Below, piece after piece: positions 41,918 to 53,700 of a stretch of 64,000 nt of DNA. Within the stretch, counting starts at the first letter, position 1. Each line of letters opens with the position of its first letter. The DNA is from Flaccisagitta enflata (Eukaryota > Chaetognatha > Sagittoidea > Aphragmophora): assembly GCA_965153355.1 (NCBI GenBank), contig OZ231126.1:49662001-49726000 (forward strand), in the 5' to 3' direction. Made by a program: the position numbers and the translations under genes. The notes under the pieces are model-generated. The model was not told where the DNA came from. It did no database searches and worked only from the letters and a program-made list of their open reading frames with translations.

Positions 41918-42535
41918 CACTGCTGTCTCACACAAGGTTTGAGACAAGAATGATATAGCTATGCAGTTTTTTGCATTTTTGCATAGGCCATGAGGATACA
42001 AACCAAGAACTATCAAGTAGAAAATCTATACTAAGGCGTTTTTTGAAATAAATGAAAAAATCAAAATTTTTAGCTATATTTTTCATAGAAAATTTTTCAG
42101 GTTGATTTGACCTATTTTACAGCATATTGTTAATCCTGATAAAATTCTGATTCATTTGTTGAGTCGCACTATATGGCTATCATAAGAAATGAATTTATCA
42201 TATCTTTGGTCACCGTTCTAATTTTGTAACGGTGGCTTTGAAAATGAAAATTTTCTTTCTCATAAAAATTATATAATGTGACCTATCTAATGAATAAAAA
42301 TATTATCAGGATTAACATTATGCTGTCAAAAAATAGGTCAAACCAACCTGAAAAATTGTCTAAACAAAAGAAAGCTAAAAATCTTAAATTATTCCTTTTA
42401 TTTTTTTCAAAAAACGCCTTAGGAAAGAATTCCTACTTAATGGTTCTTAGTTTGTATGGACATGATCTATGTAAAAATACAAAAAACCGCATAGTTATAT
42501 CATTACTGTCTCAAACCTTGTGTGAGAGAGCAGTG
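41918..42535. mobile_element. Family F fold-back element, copy 1 (618 bp)
   Basis: Inverted ends CACTGCTGTCTCACACAAGG and its near-perfect complement CCTTGTGTGAGAGAGCAGTG. The arms run about 260 bp each, around a centre containing TAACGGTGGC and GAAAATGAAAATTTT. No target duplication is obvious (flanks AACCAA and CCAGAC). No coding capacity. Confidence 0.8.
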
Positions 42536-42643
42536 CCAGACGAACGAGAATCCACTGCGCCAGTGCATTCGTCTCCGTTCGCGCGGCGTCGATGTCCTTC
42601 TTCCTCGAACACTGCTGCTGCTGTTGCCGCTGCTGCTTTTGTC

Positions 42644-42748
<105 letters not shown>

Positions 42749-42749
42749 G

Positions 42750-43212
42750 TCTCCCCCAAAAATCACTAAGCCTGGCCAAAAGAGGATCTATCTGACTGAC
42801 ATTAGAAATCATCATCTAGCTACGCACATCGCACAGGCTATTATTTTCTACTTGCCCTAACTCCCTACATGATGAGCACGAGCATGAACATTAGCATTTA
42901 GATTTGCAAATTATATGATATATGTATATATTTCAAACAAAGAAATTTTCTGGTACAAGAATTGTTCGAGCGTCTCTGTTCAGAGGCTATGTCACAGTGC
43001 AAACGAATACAAAATTTGACAAGTCAAAACGATTTATACGATATTTTCTATTTCATATATTCAAAGATTTTTTATTGAGATAAAGGATTTGTGGTTGGTA
43101 ATCATCAATTTTTTGCATAGGAAAACGTTTTTCTGTACCATATGCTTAAGAAATGTGAGAAAAAAGGATGCGAAATTGATGGATTTTTAATAAAAATTGA
43201 TTCTTGTGCATT
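42750..43212. other. Non-coding stretch, nothing recognised
   Basis: AT-rich, no supported gene. Confidence 0.4.
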
Positions 43213-43377
43213 GACATGTCTCGCGTGAAAAACCGAATCTGTCTCTGAATTCAAAATTTTGCATTTTGAAAAACATGGCATCAGTCTAAACGCTTTTAAG
43301 AAACAGGCCATGTGTTTAGAAATGCAAAATTTTGCATTCAGAGACAGATTCGGTTTTTCACGTGGCAACATCTCATG
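43213..43377. repeat. Inverted repeat forming a 165-bp hairpin
   Basis: Arms of about 58 bp (43213-43272 and 43318-43377) are near-perfect complements. They contain GAATCTGTCTCTGAAT and the self-complementary GCAAAATTTTGC in both. It is a possible MITE remnant or structured RNA source. Confidence 0.75.
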
Positions 43378-43667
43378 TTTTCCGTGCAATTCTTTTTAAA
43401 GAATTCTGTTGTTTCACTAAGTATGCTGCGACTTTACCGATGCGTGATCAATACCATTGGTCAGTTAACCGTTTTTTAATTAATTTAGGGAGTATTAAGC
43501 ATGCATAAGACTTAAGTTTTTGTTATATTTCCGCTGCATAGTAGCGTATTCCATCACAGAACAGAACGATTTGTCAAATTTGACGCTGTTCTGCACCACG
43601 ACCTAAACAAAGAGTTGATGAAATTCCATAGCAAGTGTTGTGATAGAATAAGTGATGCGGGGTCACA

Positions 43668-43776
43668 AAATTGTTGTGGACAGGTGGGCAGGGGCATCCA
43701 ACCCCCATCCACACCCAACACTCCCATCCCTACACACATACACCAATGAATCTTAAACGTTCGTTTTTGCACTTTT

Positions 43777-43851
<75 letters not shown>

Positions 43852-43990
43852 TCGATTTTACGCGAACAAAAAAAACGCCATGGACGGATGGATCAAGGGA
43901 CCAAGGGACCAAGGGACAGATGGACCAATGGACCAACGAACAAACCAATGGACGGATGGACAACGCCTGTTATAGAGATGGGAGGACTGA
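43668..43990 (-). mobile_element. Family C-like element carrying an internal (GA)n tract
   Basis: GTGGACAGGTGGGCAGGGGC at the left, a GA run at 43779-43847, GACCAAGGGACCAAGGG repeats and GACAACGCCTGTTATAGAG at the right. Family order is retained, palindrome lost. Confidence 0.55.
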
Positions 43991-44072
43991 TATGCAACAG
44001 ATTAAGGTCACCCACTCATGTAAATGATGCAAAATGCATAAAATTGCATCATGATTTCATAATAAGCAAATA

Positions 44073-44249
44073 CAGTTGAACCCCGCTCTTACGGATTTCA
44101 AGGGACCAACAAGTTTTATCTGTTATAGATGGAATTCTGTTATAACTAACAAAATAAATAAAAGAAAACTAGTTGAAGGGACTATGAGTTTACATCTGTT
44201 ATAAGCGGAATTCCGTTGCTGGCGGGACCGTTAGAGCGGGGTTCAACTG
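44073..44249. mobile_element. pogo/Tigger-like MITE (177 bp)
   Basis: Terminal inverted repeats CAGTTGAACCCCGCTCTTAC and CTAACGGTCCCGCC-side complement ending GGGGTTCAACTG, flanked on both sides by TA (44071-44072 and 44250-44251). TA duplication and CAGTTGAACCCCGCT ends are characteristic of pogo/Tigger elements of the Tc1/mariner superfamily. Non-autonomous. Confidence 0.82.
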
Positions 44250-44428
44250 TATAAATAAAAGAAAACAAAAAATCTTAGACGAGGCTTTGGTCCTTCCCAA
44301 CGACCAGGAAGTTGACACCCGCTCCAATGACTTCACGCCTGTTCAAACGCCTGAAAGAAGGATAGGGAAAGAAAGATTGACAAAGTCGAGAAAAATTTTT
44401 TTAAAAAGACAACAATTGGCACAAAAAC

Positions 44429-44560
44429 CAAGGCCAGATACACGGCTACCAAAGTCGCGTGCGGGTGGGCGGGGGCAGTGATAAAAACGGTTCACAAAGC
44501 ATTTGGGCAGGAGCAGTAATGCAAAAACCGCCGTGAAACGCCAACCGTGTACATGAATAA
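44429..44560 (-). mobile_element. Family C fragment (first half only)
   Basis: CCAAGGCCAGATACACGGCTACC, AGTCGCGTGCGGGTGGGC and ATTTGGGCAGGAGCAGTAATG match the conserved half. The tetranucleotide tract and terminal palindrome are missing. Confidence 0.6.
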
Positions 44561-44614
44561 CATTACTTACATACTCTTTTTTTAAATGAATTTCATTATC
44601 TTGTTCCTTGACTC

Positions 44615-45231
44615 CACAGTGGGCCCTAATTGGATATGAGTTAAAAAAAATCCCTGATTGTAGTGATTTTTATAAGTAGGTACAATTCATAATGAAGAAT
44701 TGATGTTGACCCTCAAAAAAAATTTCCCTTTGAAAATTTTTGCAAAAATTGTTGATAAGTATCAATTTTCTTTTACATTTATATATAGATCTAAAAGATA
44801 TATCTCTTTTGAAATACTAATTCAAGATTCATATTCCTGGTGAAATTTCCAATCATTTGATGGGTCACACTATGTATTTCATGAAAAAAAAAGATTTTAA
44901 TATTTTAGGCCAGTGTTGCTTTTTTTAACGGTGGCATAGAAAATGAAAATTTTATCTTTTTATTGAAATATATAGTGCAACCTATCAAATGAATGGAAAT
45001 TTTACCAGGAATATAAATCTTGAATCAGAATTTCAAAACACATTAGTGCTACAGTGTTAAATCAAATATTTAAAAAAATTAAAGATATTTTAGCAATTTT
45101 TACAAAAAATGTTGTAGGAAATTGTTTTTTTAAAGGTCAATATCAATCCTCTACTTGAGAATGTGCATGCTTATATAATTGAATACCTTTGAGGACTTTT
45201 TTCAACCCATATCCAATAATGGCTCACTGTG
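44615..45231. mobile_element. Family F fold-back element, copy 2 (617 bp)
   Basis: Ends CACAGTGGGCCCTAATTGGA and its diverged complement TCCAATAATGGCTCACTGTG. The centre shares TAACGGTGGCAT and GAAAATGAAAATTTT with copy 1, at almost identical total length, so the two are diverged full-length members. Confidence 0.75.
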
Positions 45232-45416
45232 ACCCCAAGTGAGCATAGCGCGGCACCTGGTGAAGATTGTACCATCAACAGAATCGTTAGTTGGGTGCTA
45301 CGCAACCATCAACCACATTTTTTGATCCGTCCGTCCGTCCGTCTGTCACAATGTCGTTTTGAGATTAAACTAAGAATAGTAGACAGCATATTCATAGATT
45401 ATCTTAGAAATTTTGG

Positions 45417-45434
45417 TCTGTCTGTCCGTCCGTA

Positions 45435-45490
<56 letters not shown>

Positions 45491-45491
45491 A
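45417..45491. repeat. (TGTC)n microsatellite
   Basis: About 18 TGTC units, preceded by TCCG repeats at 45328-45345. Confidence 0.95.
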
Positions 45492-45618
45492 GAGCATGCA
45501 GACCGACGTGGTATTGGTCCAATTGTATTACGTTTTATCAGCGCGCCATTTGGTTTATCTTTGTCCCTGTATGTTCGTGAAACTAGACACAATATCAAGG
45601 TCATTTGCACAATGCTGC

Positions 45619-46095
<477 letters not shown>

Positions 46096-46289
46096 AAACC
46101 TGAAAGACGTGAGAAGTATAGTCGTATTGAATCTTTTCTGTTCGGACTCCGGTGCTTCGTTTCTGCTTCCGTTCGAATTAGACATCCAGCGGCAGACATT
46201 TTTTGAACAGATTTCTTTGCCAACTTTGTCTACGTTTTTGTGCGGTACCTTGTAGATTGTACAAACTAAAGTGTATGTACACTGTTTTT

Positions 46290-46396
46290 TTAGTCGCAAA
46301 CACGCGACTCTAGAACTTGCCCTGATGGTCTGTCAGCCACATTCTTGATTATCGAGATTTTTCGCTCCTGAGGGGGAGTGTATACGGCCTTGTTTT
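46290..46396 (+). mobile_element. Family C minimal copy (107 bp)
   Basis: TTTTTAGTCGCAAACACGCGACT start and GTGTATACGGCCTTGTT end with almost no tetranucleotide tract between. The shortest copy seen. Confidence 0.7.
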
Positions 46397-46441
46397 ATCT
46401 CTGTCTGTCTGCCAGTGCAGTGAGCGCCACCATAACTGCTT

Positions 46442-46526
46442 TAGTCTCTCTCTCACTCTCTCGCTCTCTGTTTCACTCTCTCGCTCTCTCACTCTCTCGC
46501 TCTCTCACTCTGTCTCGCTCTCTCAC

Positions 46527-46606
<80 letters not shown>
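46442..46606. repeat. (TC)n / CTCTCGCT microsatellite
   Basis: Interrupted CTCTCGCTCTCTCACT units to 46535, then a pure TC run. Confidence 0.95.
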
Positions 46607-46609
<3 letters not shown>

Positions 46610-46610
<1 letters not shown>

Positions 46611-47360
46611 TCTCGTTGCCTACCGAGCGATGGCGATTTCTGTAACGCCAAGAGACGCTTGTCCAATTCCTATCTTCTTTTGGGCGTTTTATTGAGTTTG
46701 TCTTCATATAGACGTGCTCCTCTTTGTCGAGTCTGCCTTTGCCGTGTCCGCCATCGTTCAGTAAGTGTTCGCCACGATCATCTATTCCACTATCAAATTA
46801 GCCGCGTTTGTTGTAAAAGCATTTAAATGTTATTAATCTCAAAAACGGCGAAAAAAAGTAAAGTAAAAAAAAAAAGAAGCAGAAAAAATTGTTGGCGTTA
46901 AAAGGAAAAGGGAGAACTAAGACAGGTAAAAGCAAATTCCTCTTCCATGATTTAAAACAACGGCCAAATAAAACGAGGAATTTCTCTTGCATCGAGCATT
47001 GACTAAGCCTGGAACAATTTAATGAAGAACGCGATGCACATGGTCAAAACTTTGGGGCAATTTTAGAGCATGTTCCTGTTATCGGAGCGGGGGGAAATTT
47101 TATGTGCGCGCGAATTGGAATGACAGGAAGTGAAAACAGCACTTTTTGAAATTGCAAAAAAATTTGTCACGGGCCCATGGTAGGTGATCCTACTGGGTCC
47201 GGTATGCATGCCAGCAGAGTTACATTGGTATCTAAGAGGTTTGAGTTGAACCGGTCACGTCCCTTAAACTGCCTAGAAAATTATTAGTAGCTTGATTCAA
47301 AACTCTATGGCCCACTTTGTCCGTACATCAGTTGCTTGGTCGGTTGGTCGTTCCTCCTAT
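46610..47360. other. Non-coding stretch, nothing recognised
   Basis: No supported gene or clear repeat ends. Confidence 0.4.
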
Positions 47361-47364
47361 TGAG

Positions 47365-47725
47365 CAGTGGCCCCAAAGGAGCTGATGACCTATGCTTTCA
47401 CATATGGGGAAATTTCTCCCTCTTTTTCTCCTTTTTGGGCAGCGGCCCCAAAGGGCCGATGTCCTGTAGGACACAGGGGTGAATTTCCAGACATCCTTCC
47501 GTATGTATGTCCATCCCCCAAAGCCCCTCTAAGACCCTAAAACAGACCTCTCAGGCCCAAAACTCAGCCCTCTCAGGCCCAAAATCAGCCATCTCAAGTT
47601 CAGAATTGGCTCTCTCAAGCCCAAAACATTTATCATCAGCCCATTTAGCCCAAGCATAAGTTATCGGTCCCTTTGGGGCCGCTGTCCTACTCATGTCATC
47701 CCAACAGACACGTACTTAAAGGCAT
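47365..47725 (+). mobile_element. Family G element
   Basis: TTTTTGGGCAGCGGCCCCAA (47430 region; a partial duplicate end lies at 47365-47425), GTCCTGTAGGACACAGGGG, a minisatellite of CTCAGGCCCAAAATC-like units (47535-47650), then CGGTCCCTTTGGGGCCGCTG and the end TTGGGTACCGCTGACC. Confidence 0.65.
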
Positions 47726-47841
47726 TGGGTACCGCTGACCATCTTACGCTTTTGCGTTATTGCGCTTTTGAGTGTTTTGAGCTCTATGCTCCCGCCCAAA
47801 TGCCCCAGCGACTTCTCTTGCTGTGTATTATAGTTTTTTTT

Positions 47842-47919
<78 letters not shown>
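47842..47919. repeat. (TC)n microsatellite
   Basis: About 76 bp of perfect TC, abutting a family G element. Confidence 0.97.
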
Positions 47920-47920
<1 letters not shown>

Positions 47921-48618
47921 TCTTTTTGGGTAGCGGCCCTGAAGGGGCCAATGTCCTGTGCTTTCACATAGGGGAAATTTCTCCTCCTCCTCCCCCAACC
48001 CCCTACAAAGTTCATATCGTATCCTTGAGGCTCAAATCCAAGCCTTGAGGCCCAAATCCTAGTCTAGAAGACTAAATTCTAGGCTCAAGGCCCAAATCCT
48101 AGCCTTGAGGCTCAACTCTCAACCTCAAGGCTCAAATTACAACCTCAAGGCTCAAATCCCAGCCTCGAGGCTCACATCCCAGCCTTGAGGCTCAAATCCC
48201 AACCTAAAGCCTCAAATCCCAGCCTCATGCCTCAAATCCCAGCCTCAAGGCCTAAATCCCAGTGTCTTGGCTTATATCCCAGTGTCTCCGTTACGATCAC
48301 AGCCTTGAGGCTCTAATACAGCCTCAAGGCTTAAATCACAGCCTCGAAACTAAAATCACAGCCTCGTAACTAAAATCACAGCCTTGAGGCTCAAATCATC
48401 ACCTCAAGACTAAAATCACCACCTCAAGGCTCAAATCACAGCCTCATGGCTCAAATCACAGCCTCATGGCTCAAAAATTCCATTATTGATGCTTCTGTTC
48501 AAGCCTAGAGCTTCAAAACACACTAAGCATAGGTCATCAGCCCCTTCAAGGCCGCTGCCCTTCTCACCATCACACACCCAGATATACTCACATAGGGGCA
48601 ACGGGTACCGCTGACGAT
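47920..48618 (+). mobile_element. Family G element with large ~20-bp minisatellite
   Basis: CTTTTTGGGTAGCGGCCCTG start, CACATAGGGGAAATTTC, then about 22 copies of a ~20-bp unit like AAATCCCAGCCTCGAGGCTC (48020-48475), then CAGCCCCTTCAAGGCCGCTGCCC and the end GCAACGGGTACCGCTGACGA. Confidence 0.72.
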
Positions 48619-48854
48619 TTATTTTTTTTTCGGTGTGTGTGTGACTATGTATGTGTGTACGTGCTTGTGTTTGTGTGCATGTGTGCATGTGGGTGTTTGC
48701 GTGTCCTCGTGTGCATTTATCCGCATGGGTGTTATTTTTGCATGTATGCTGCTGATCATGAGTTCATATATTTCTATTTGTGTGGGACATTTGGTTTTTC
48801 ATGTAGTTGGGGATCCTGCATAGGAGATGGGACAAACGTGAAGCAAATAAATCA

Positions 48855-49100
48855 CGGCTACCCCAGTCGAGTGCGGGTAGGCAGGGGCCGTATTTGAGTC
48901 TTGAAGCTAGGATTTGGGCTTCAAAGCCAGGAGGAGAAAAAGAAAGGGGAGGTGTCCCTTATGTGTTTTAACATCGGTCATTGGACCCTTGGAGGGGAGT
49001 GCTGCCCAAAAGTCAATCAAGACTGACCAACCAACCGAGTTTTGAACCAACTGACTGACCAACAGACGGACAAAGCGGGATGTGGAGTCACCATGAGAGA
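48855..49100 (-). mobile_element. Family C copy with family G-like insert
   Basis: CACGGCTACCCCAGTCGAGTG and GGTAGGCAGGGGCCGT at the left, GACCAACCAACCGAG and GACGGACAAAGCGGGATGTG at the right; the terminal palindrome is lost. The middle has CTTGAAGCTAGGATTTGGGC, like the family G minisatellite. Confidence 0.55.
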
Positions 49101-50706
49101 GAGACCACCTTAAAAACGTAAGCTATAAAAATTTTTTTCTTTTTTCTTTACTCTCTCCCCAAAAAAAATCTGTGAAAAAGGCCGCCAATCTGAAGAAAGT
49201 AGAGTCGGGAAACCCCTTTCTCTAACAAGTTGATCTCATGCTTGGAAAAAACTCAAATTCGCGAATCATTAACTTTATCCACGTGGAGATATATCCAAAA
49301 CTAGTGGATAAGTAAAAAAAAAGATATCCACGTGGAATAGTTTTCCAAAATTAGTGGATATTAAAAAATGATGTTTTGTAGATGTAGCATTATGATTTAT
49401 AACTAGTGGCAAAAAATGAATTCAACTTTGTTCTGTTTTCATTTATTTAACTGAAAAAAAAAAAACAATAATTCAATGAACTTTTCCTACTTAGAAATAT
49501 ATTTACAATCCCTGCATAATGACTAATTAAACTGCTTAGAAATCAGTATTTAGGACAGAAATCTCATTTCTTTTTCTAATTGGTGTGTAACACTCAGCTC
49601 AACTGTATTGATGAATAATTAACATTCAGAACTTTTGATTTCACCGCCTTTCCCTTGTCTAATTTTCATTCAAAACATTCTCTGTTATTGAATAAGAAGA
49701 AAACGACTGTCTTAAACATCAACAGGTGATGTTAGATAGACGAAGGAAGTCGTCGTCTTTCAGGGCAATTCATCAGAAATCCTTTTCACTCTTAACTTAA
49801 TAGAAAGAAATAGGAAAAAAACAAAACAAAGAAAATTCTGAACTTCATGAAATATGCAGGGTAAGACCCCTTTTTAGCCTCCCCCAGCGGCACGAGTTTT
49901 TATTCATGAGGGGGCTCATGAGGAAAGATGAAAAAAAAAAATAGACAAGGAAATTTGAACAAATATAAGTTGAAAAAAGAAGACCCCAAAATCACATCAT
50001 TTTTTCCAGTAAATCATTTTTTTTTTAACCCTATAGTGGATTTAAGCAAATATCTACAGAGACAGTTTTAAAAAACGCAAGCTAATGGCACTAGGAAGAA
50101 ATTCAGAACTAAAAAGAAATCATTGTAAGCCACATTGTTGTTAATTTCTTTTTATTATATTGTTTTACGGTCATGCTATGCCCATGCCCATGCCCTGTCT
50201 TTTACATACATGCTTTTAATTAAGAGTAATGTCCCTTATTTTGGATATATTTCTTCCTTAAGAAAGAACAGGCTTAGAACAAGAAAGAACACCAGTTTTA
50301 GATATCAGCAAACGCAACAAAGAAGCTGAGTAATCCTTAATTCTCGAGAAAGCTGATATTGAGAATTCATTATTTTACAGAGAAAGTGCTGCTTAGAGCA
50401 TGATTTGGGCTTGTGGTCGCTTATTCAGCATCATTCAAAAGAAGAATATCAGATAGTCGTTCAATTATGCCTAGAAATTGACAGAAAGTGCAGATTGAAA
50501 AATGCAAAAGAATCGTATGGACTGATCATCCACAAAGCAATATAAAAAAAAAGATATTGACGATGGTAAAAAGGCTCTTGGAAAACTGCTGGCCATACCA
50601 TTTGAGAAGAACGGTGAACATGGGAGAAATCTTGTTAATATTTTAATCATCAGAGAAGTAAGACTTGGCTGAAAGACTGAATTTATATGAAGATCGATTT
50701 TGTGAG
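49101..50706. other. 1.6 kb without a supported gene
   Basis: AT-rich. A ~48-bp tandem duplication lies at 49277-49360, each copy with TATCCACGTGGA (palindrome CCACGTGG) and AGTGGATA. No exon with splice sites and composition that I trust. Confidence 0.45.
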
Positions 50707-53700
50707 TAGGGGCTGCCGGGCAACTGTTAAGTCCATACCAGTGTCTGTAATTGGGGGGCTGCTGGGGGCTGCTGATCCAATCCCCAGAGTTGTAAGAGGG
50801 GCAGCTAGACTTAACACCAGAGTTGATAATGGGGGCTGCTAGGGGGCTGCTGAGTCTATCCCAGTATGATTAGTGGGGAGCTGCTGGGGGGCTGCTGGTC
50901 CTATCCCCAGATTTGCAGGGAAGGCTGCTAGACTTAAATCCATTTCGATAATGGGGGCAGCTGAGGGGCTGCTGTGTCTATCCCAGCGTTTCTAGTCGGG
51001 GGCTGCTGGGAGTTGCTGGTCCCATCCCCAGAGTTGTAAGATAGTGCTGCTAGACTAAACTGAAATGTCAAGTATAAAGGCTGCTAGGTGGCTGCTGAGT
51101 CTCTCCCAATATAAGTAGTAAGGGGCTGCTGGGGGGCTGCTGGTCCTATCCCAAGAGTTGTAGGAGAAGGCTGCTAGACTAAAAATCAGTTATGAAAATG
51201 GGGGCTGCTGAGAGGCTGCTGTCTCTATCCCAGTGCTTGTAGTCAAGGGCTAACAGGGTGCTGCTGGTCCCATCCCCAGAGTTGTAGGAAAGTGCTGCTA
51301 GACTTAACTGCAATGCTGAGTCTGTCCAAGTATTTGTAGAGGGGGTCTGCTGGGGGCTGCTGGTTCTATCCCCAGAGTTGTGGGAGGGGGCTGCTAGACT
51401 CAAAATCAATAAATGTACTGATGATGGGGGCTGCTGGGGGGCTGCTGTGTCTATCCCAATGTTTCTAGGTAGGGGCTGCTGAGGGGGCTTCTGGTCCTAT
51501 CCCCAGGGTTGTAAGATAGTGCTGCTAGACATAAATGCAATGTCGAGTATACGGGCTGCTTGGGGGCTGCTGAGTCTATCCCTGTATTTGAAGTGGGGGG
51601 CTGCTGAACCTATCCCCAGAGTTGTAGGAGAGGGCTGCCTGACTTAACTGCAATGTGGAGTATGAAGGCTGCTGGGGGGCTGCTGAGTTTATCCCAGTAT
51701 TTGTGTTGTGGGGCTGCTGGAGGCTGCTGGTCCTATCCCCACAGTTGTAAGATAGGGCTGCTAGACTTAACTGCAATGTTGAGTATAGGGGCTGCTGGGG
51801 GGCTGCTGAGTCTATCCCAGTATTTGTAGTGGGGGGCTGCTGGGGGGCTGGTGGTCCTATCCCCAGAGTTGTAAGATAGTGCTGCTAGTCTTATCTGCAA
51901 TGTGGAGTATCAAGGCTGCTGGGGGGCTGCTTTGTCTATCCCAGTATTTGAATTGGGGGGCTACTGGGGGGCTGCTGGTCCTATCCCTGCAGTTGTAAGA
52001 TAGGGCTGCTAGACTTAACTGCAATGTTGAGTATAGGGGCTGCTGGGGGGCTGCTGAGTATATACCAGTACATCTAGTTTGGGGCTGCTGAGGGGGCTGC
52101 TGGTAATATCCCCGCAGTTGTAAGATAGGGCTGCGAGACTTAACTGCAATGTTGAGTATAAAGGCTGCTGGGGGGCTGCTGAGTATATACCAGTATATCT
52201 AGTTTGAGGCTGCTGGGGGGCTGCTGGTCCTATCCCCAGAGTTGTAAGATAGTGCTGCTAGACTTACCTGCAATGTTGAGTATAAAGGCTACTGGGGGGC
52301 TGTTGGGTCTATCCCAGTATTCGTAGCGGGTGGCTGCTGGGGGGCTGCTGGTTCTATTCCCACAATTATAAGACAGGGCTGCTAGTCTTAACTGCAATGT
52401 TGAGTGTAGGGGCTACTGGGGAGCTGCTGGTCCTATCCCCAGAGTTTTAGAATGCTGCTGGGGGGCTGCTGAGTCTATCCCAGTATTGGTAGTGGGGGGC
52501 TGCTGGGGGGCTGCTGGTCCTATTCCCACAGTTATAAGACAAGGCTGCTAGACTTAACTGCAATGTTGAGTATACGGGCTGCTGGGGGGCTGCTGGTCCT
52601 ATCCCCAGAGTTGTAGGAGGGGGCTGCTAGACATAAAATCAACAAACATACTGATAATGGGGGCTGCTGGGGGGCTGCTGTGTCTATCCCAATGTTTCTA
52701 GTTGGGGGCTGCTGGGGGGCTGCTGGTCCTATCCCCAGAGTTGTAAGATAGTGCTGCTAGACTTCACTGCAATGTTGAGTATAGGGGCTGCTGGGGGGCT
52801 GCTGAGTCTATCCCAGTATTTGTAGTGGGGGGCTGCTGGGGGGCTGCTGATCCTATTCCCACAGTTAGAAGACAGGGCTGCTAGACTTAACTGCATTGTT
52901 GAGTATAGGGGCTGCTGGGGGGCTGCTGGTCCTTTTCCCAGAGTTGTAGAAGGGGCTGCTAGACTTAAAATCAACACACATACTGATAATGGGGGCTGCT
53001 GTGTCTATCCCAATGTTTCTAGTTGGGGGCTGCTGGGGGGCTGCTGGTCCTATCCCCAGAGTTGTAAGATAGTGCTGCTAGACTTCACTCAAATGTTGAG
53101 TATAGGGGCTGCTGGGGGGCTGCTGAGTCTATCCCAGTATTTGTAGTCGGGGGCTGCTGGGGGGCTGCTGGTCCTATCCCCAGAGTTGTAAGATAGTGCT
53201 GCTAGTCTTAACTGCAATGTGGAGTATAAAGGCTGCTGGGGGGCTGCTGAGTCTATCCCAGAATTTGAATTGGGGGGCTGCTGGGGGGCTAATGGTCCTA
53301 TCCCCAGAGTTGTAGAAGGGGCTGCTAGACTCAAAATCAAGACACATACTGATAATGGGGGCTGCTGGGGGCTGCTGTGTCTATCCCAATGTTTCTAGTT
53401 GGGGGCTGCTTGGGGGCTGCTGGTCCTATCCCCAAAGTTGTAAGATAGTGCTGCTAGACTTCACTGCAATGTTGATTAAAGGGGCTGCTGGGGGGCTGCT
53501 GAGTCTATCCCAGTATTTGTAGTGGGGCTGCTGGGGCTGCTAGTCCTATCCCCAGAGTTGTAAGATAGTGCTGCTAGTCTTAACTGCAATGAGGAGTATA
53601 AAGGCTGCTGGGGGCTGCTGAGTCTATCCCAGTATTTGAATTAGGGGGCTGCTGGGGGCTGCTGATCCTATCCCCAGAGTTGTAAGATAGTGCTGCTAGA

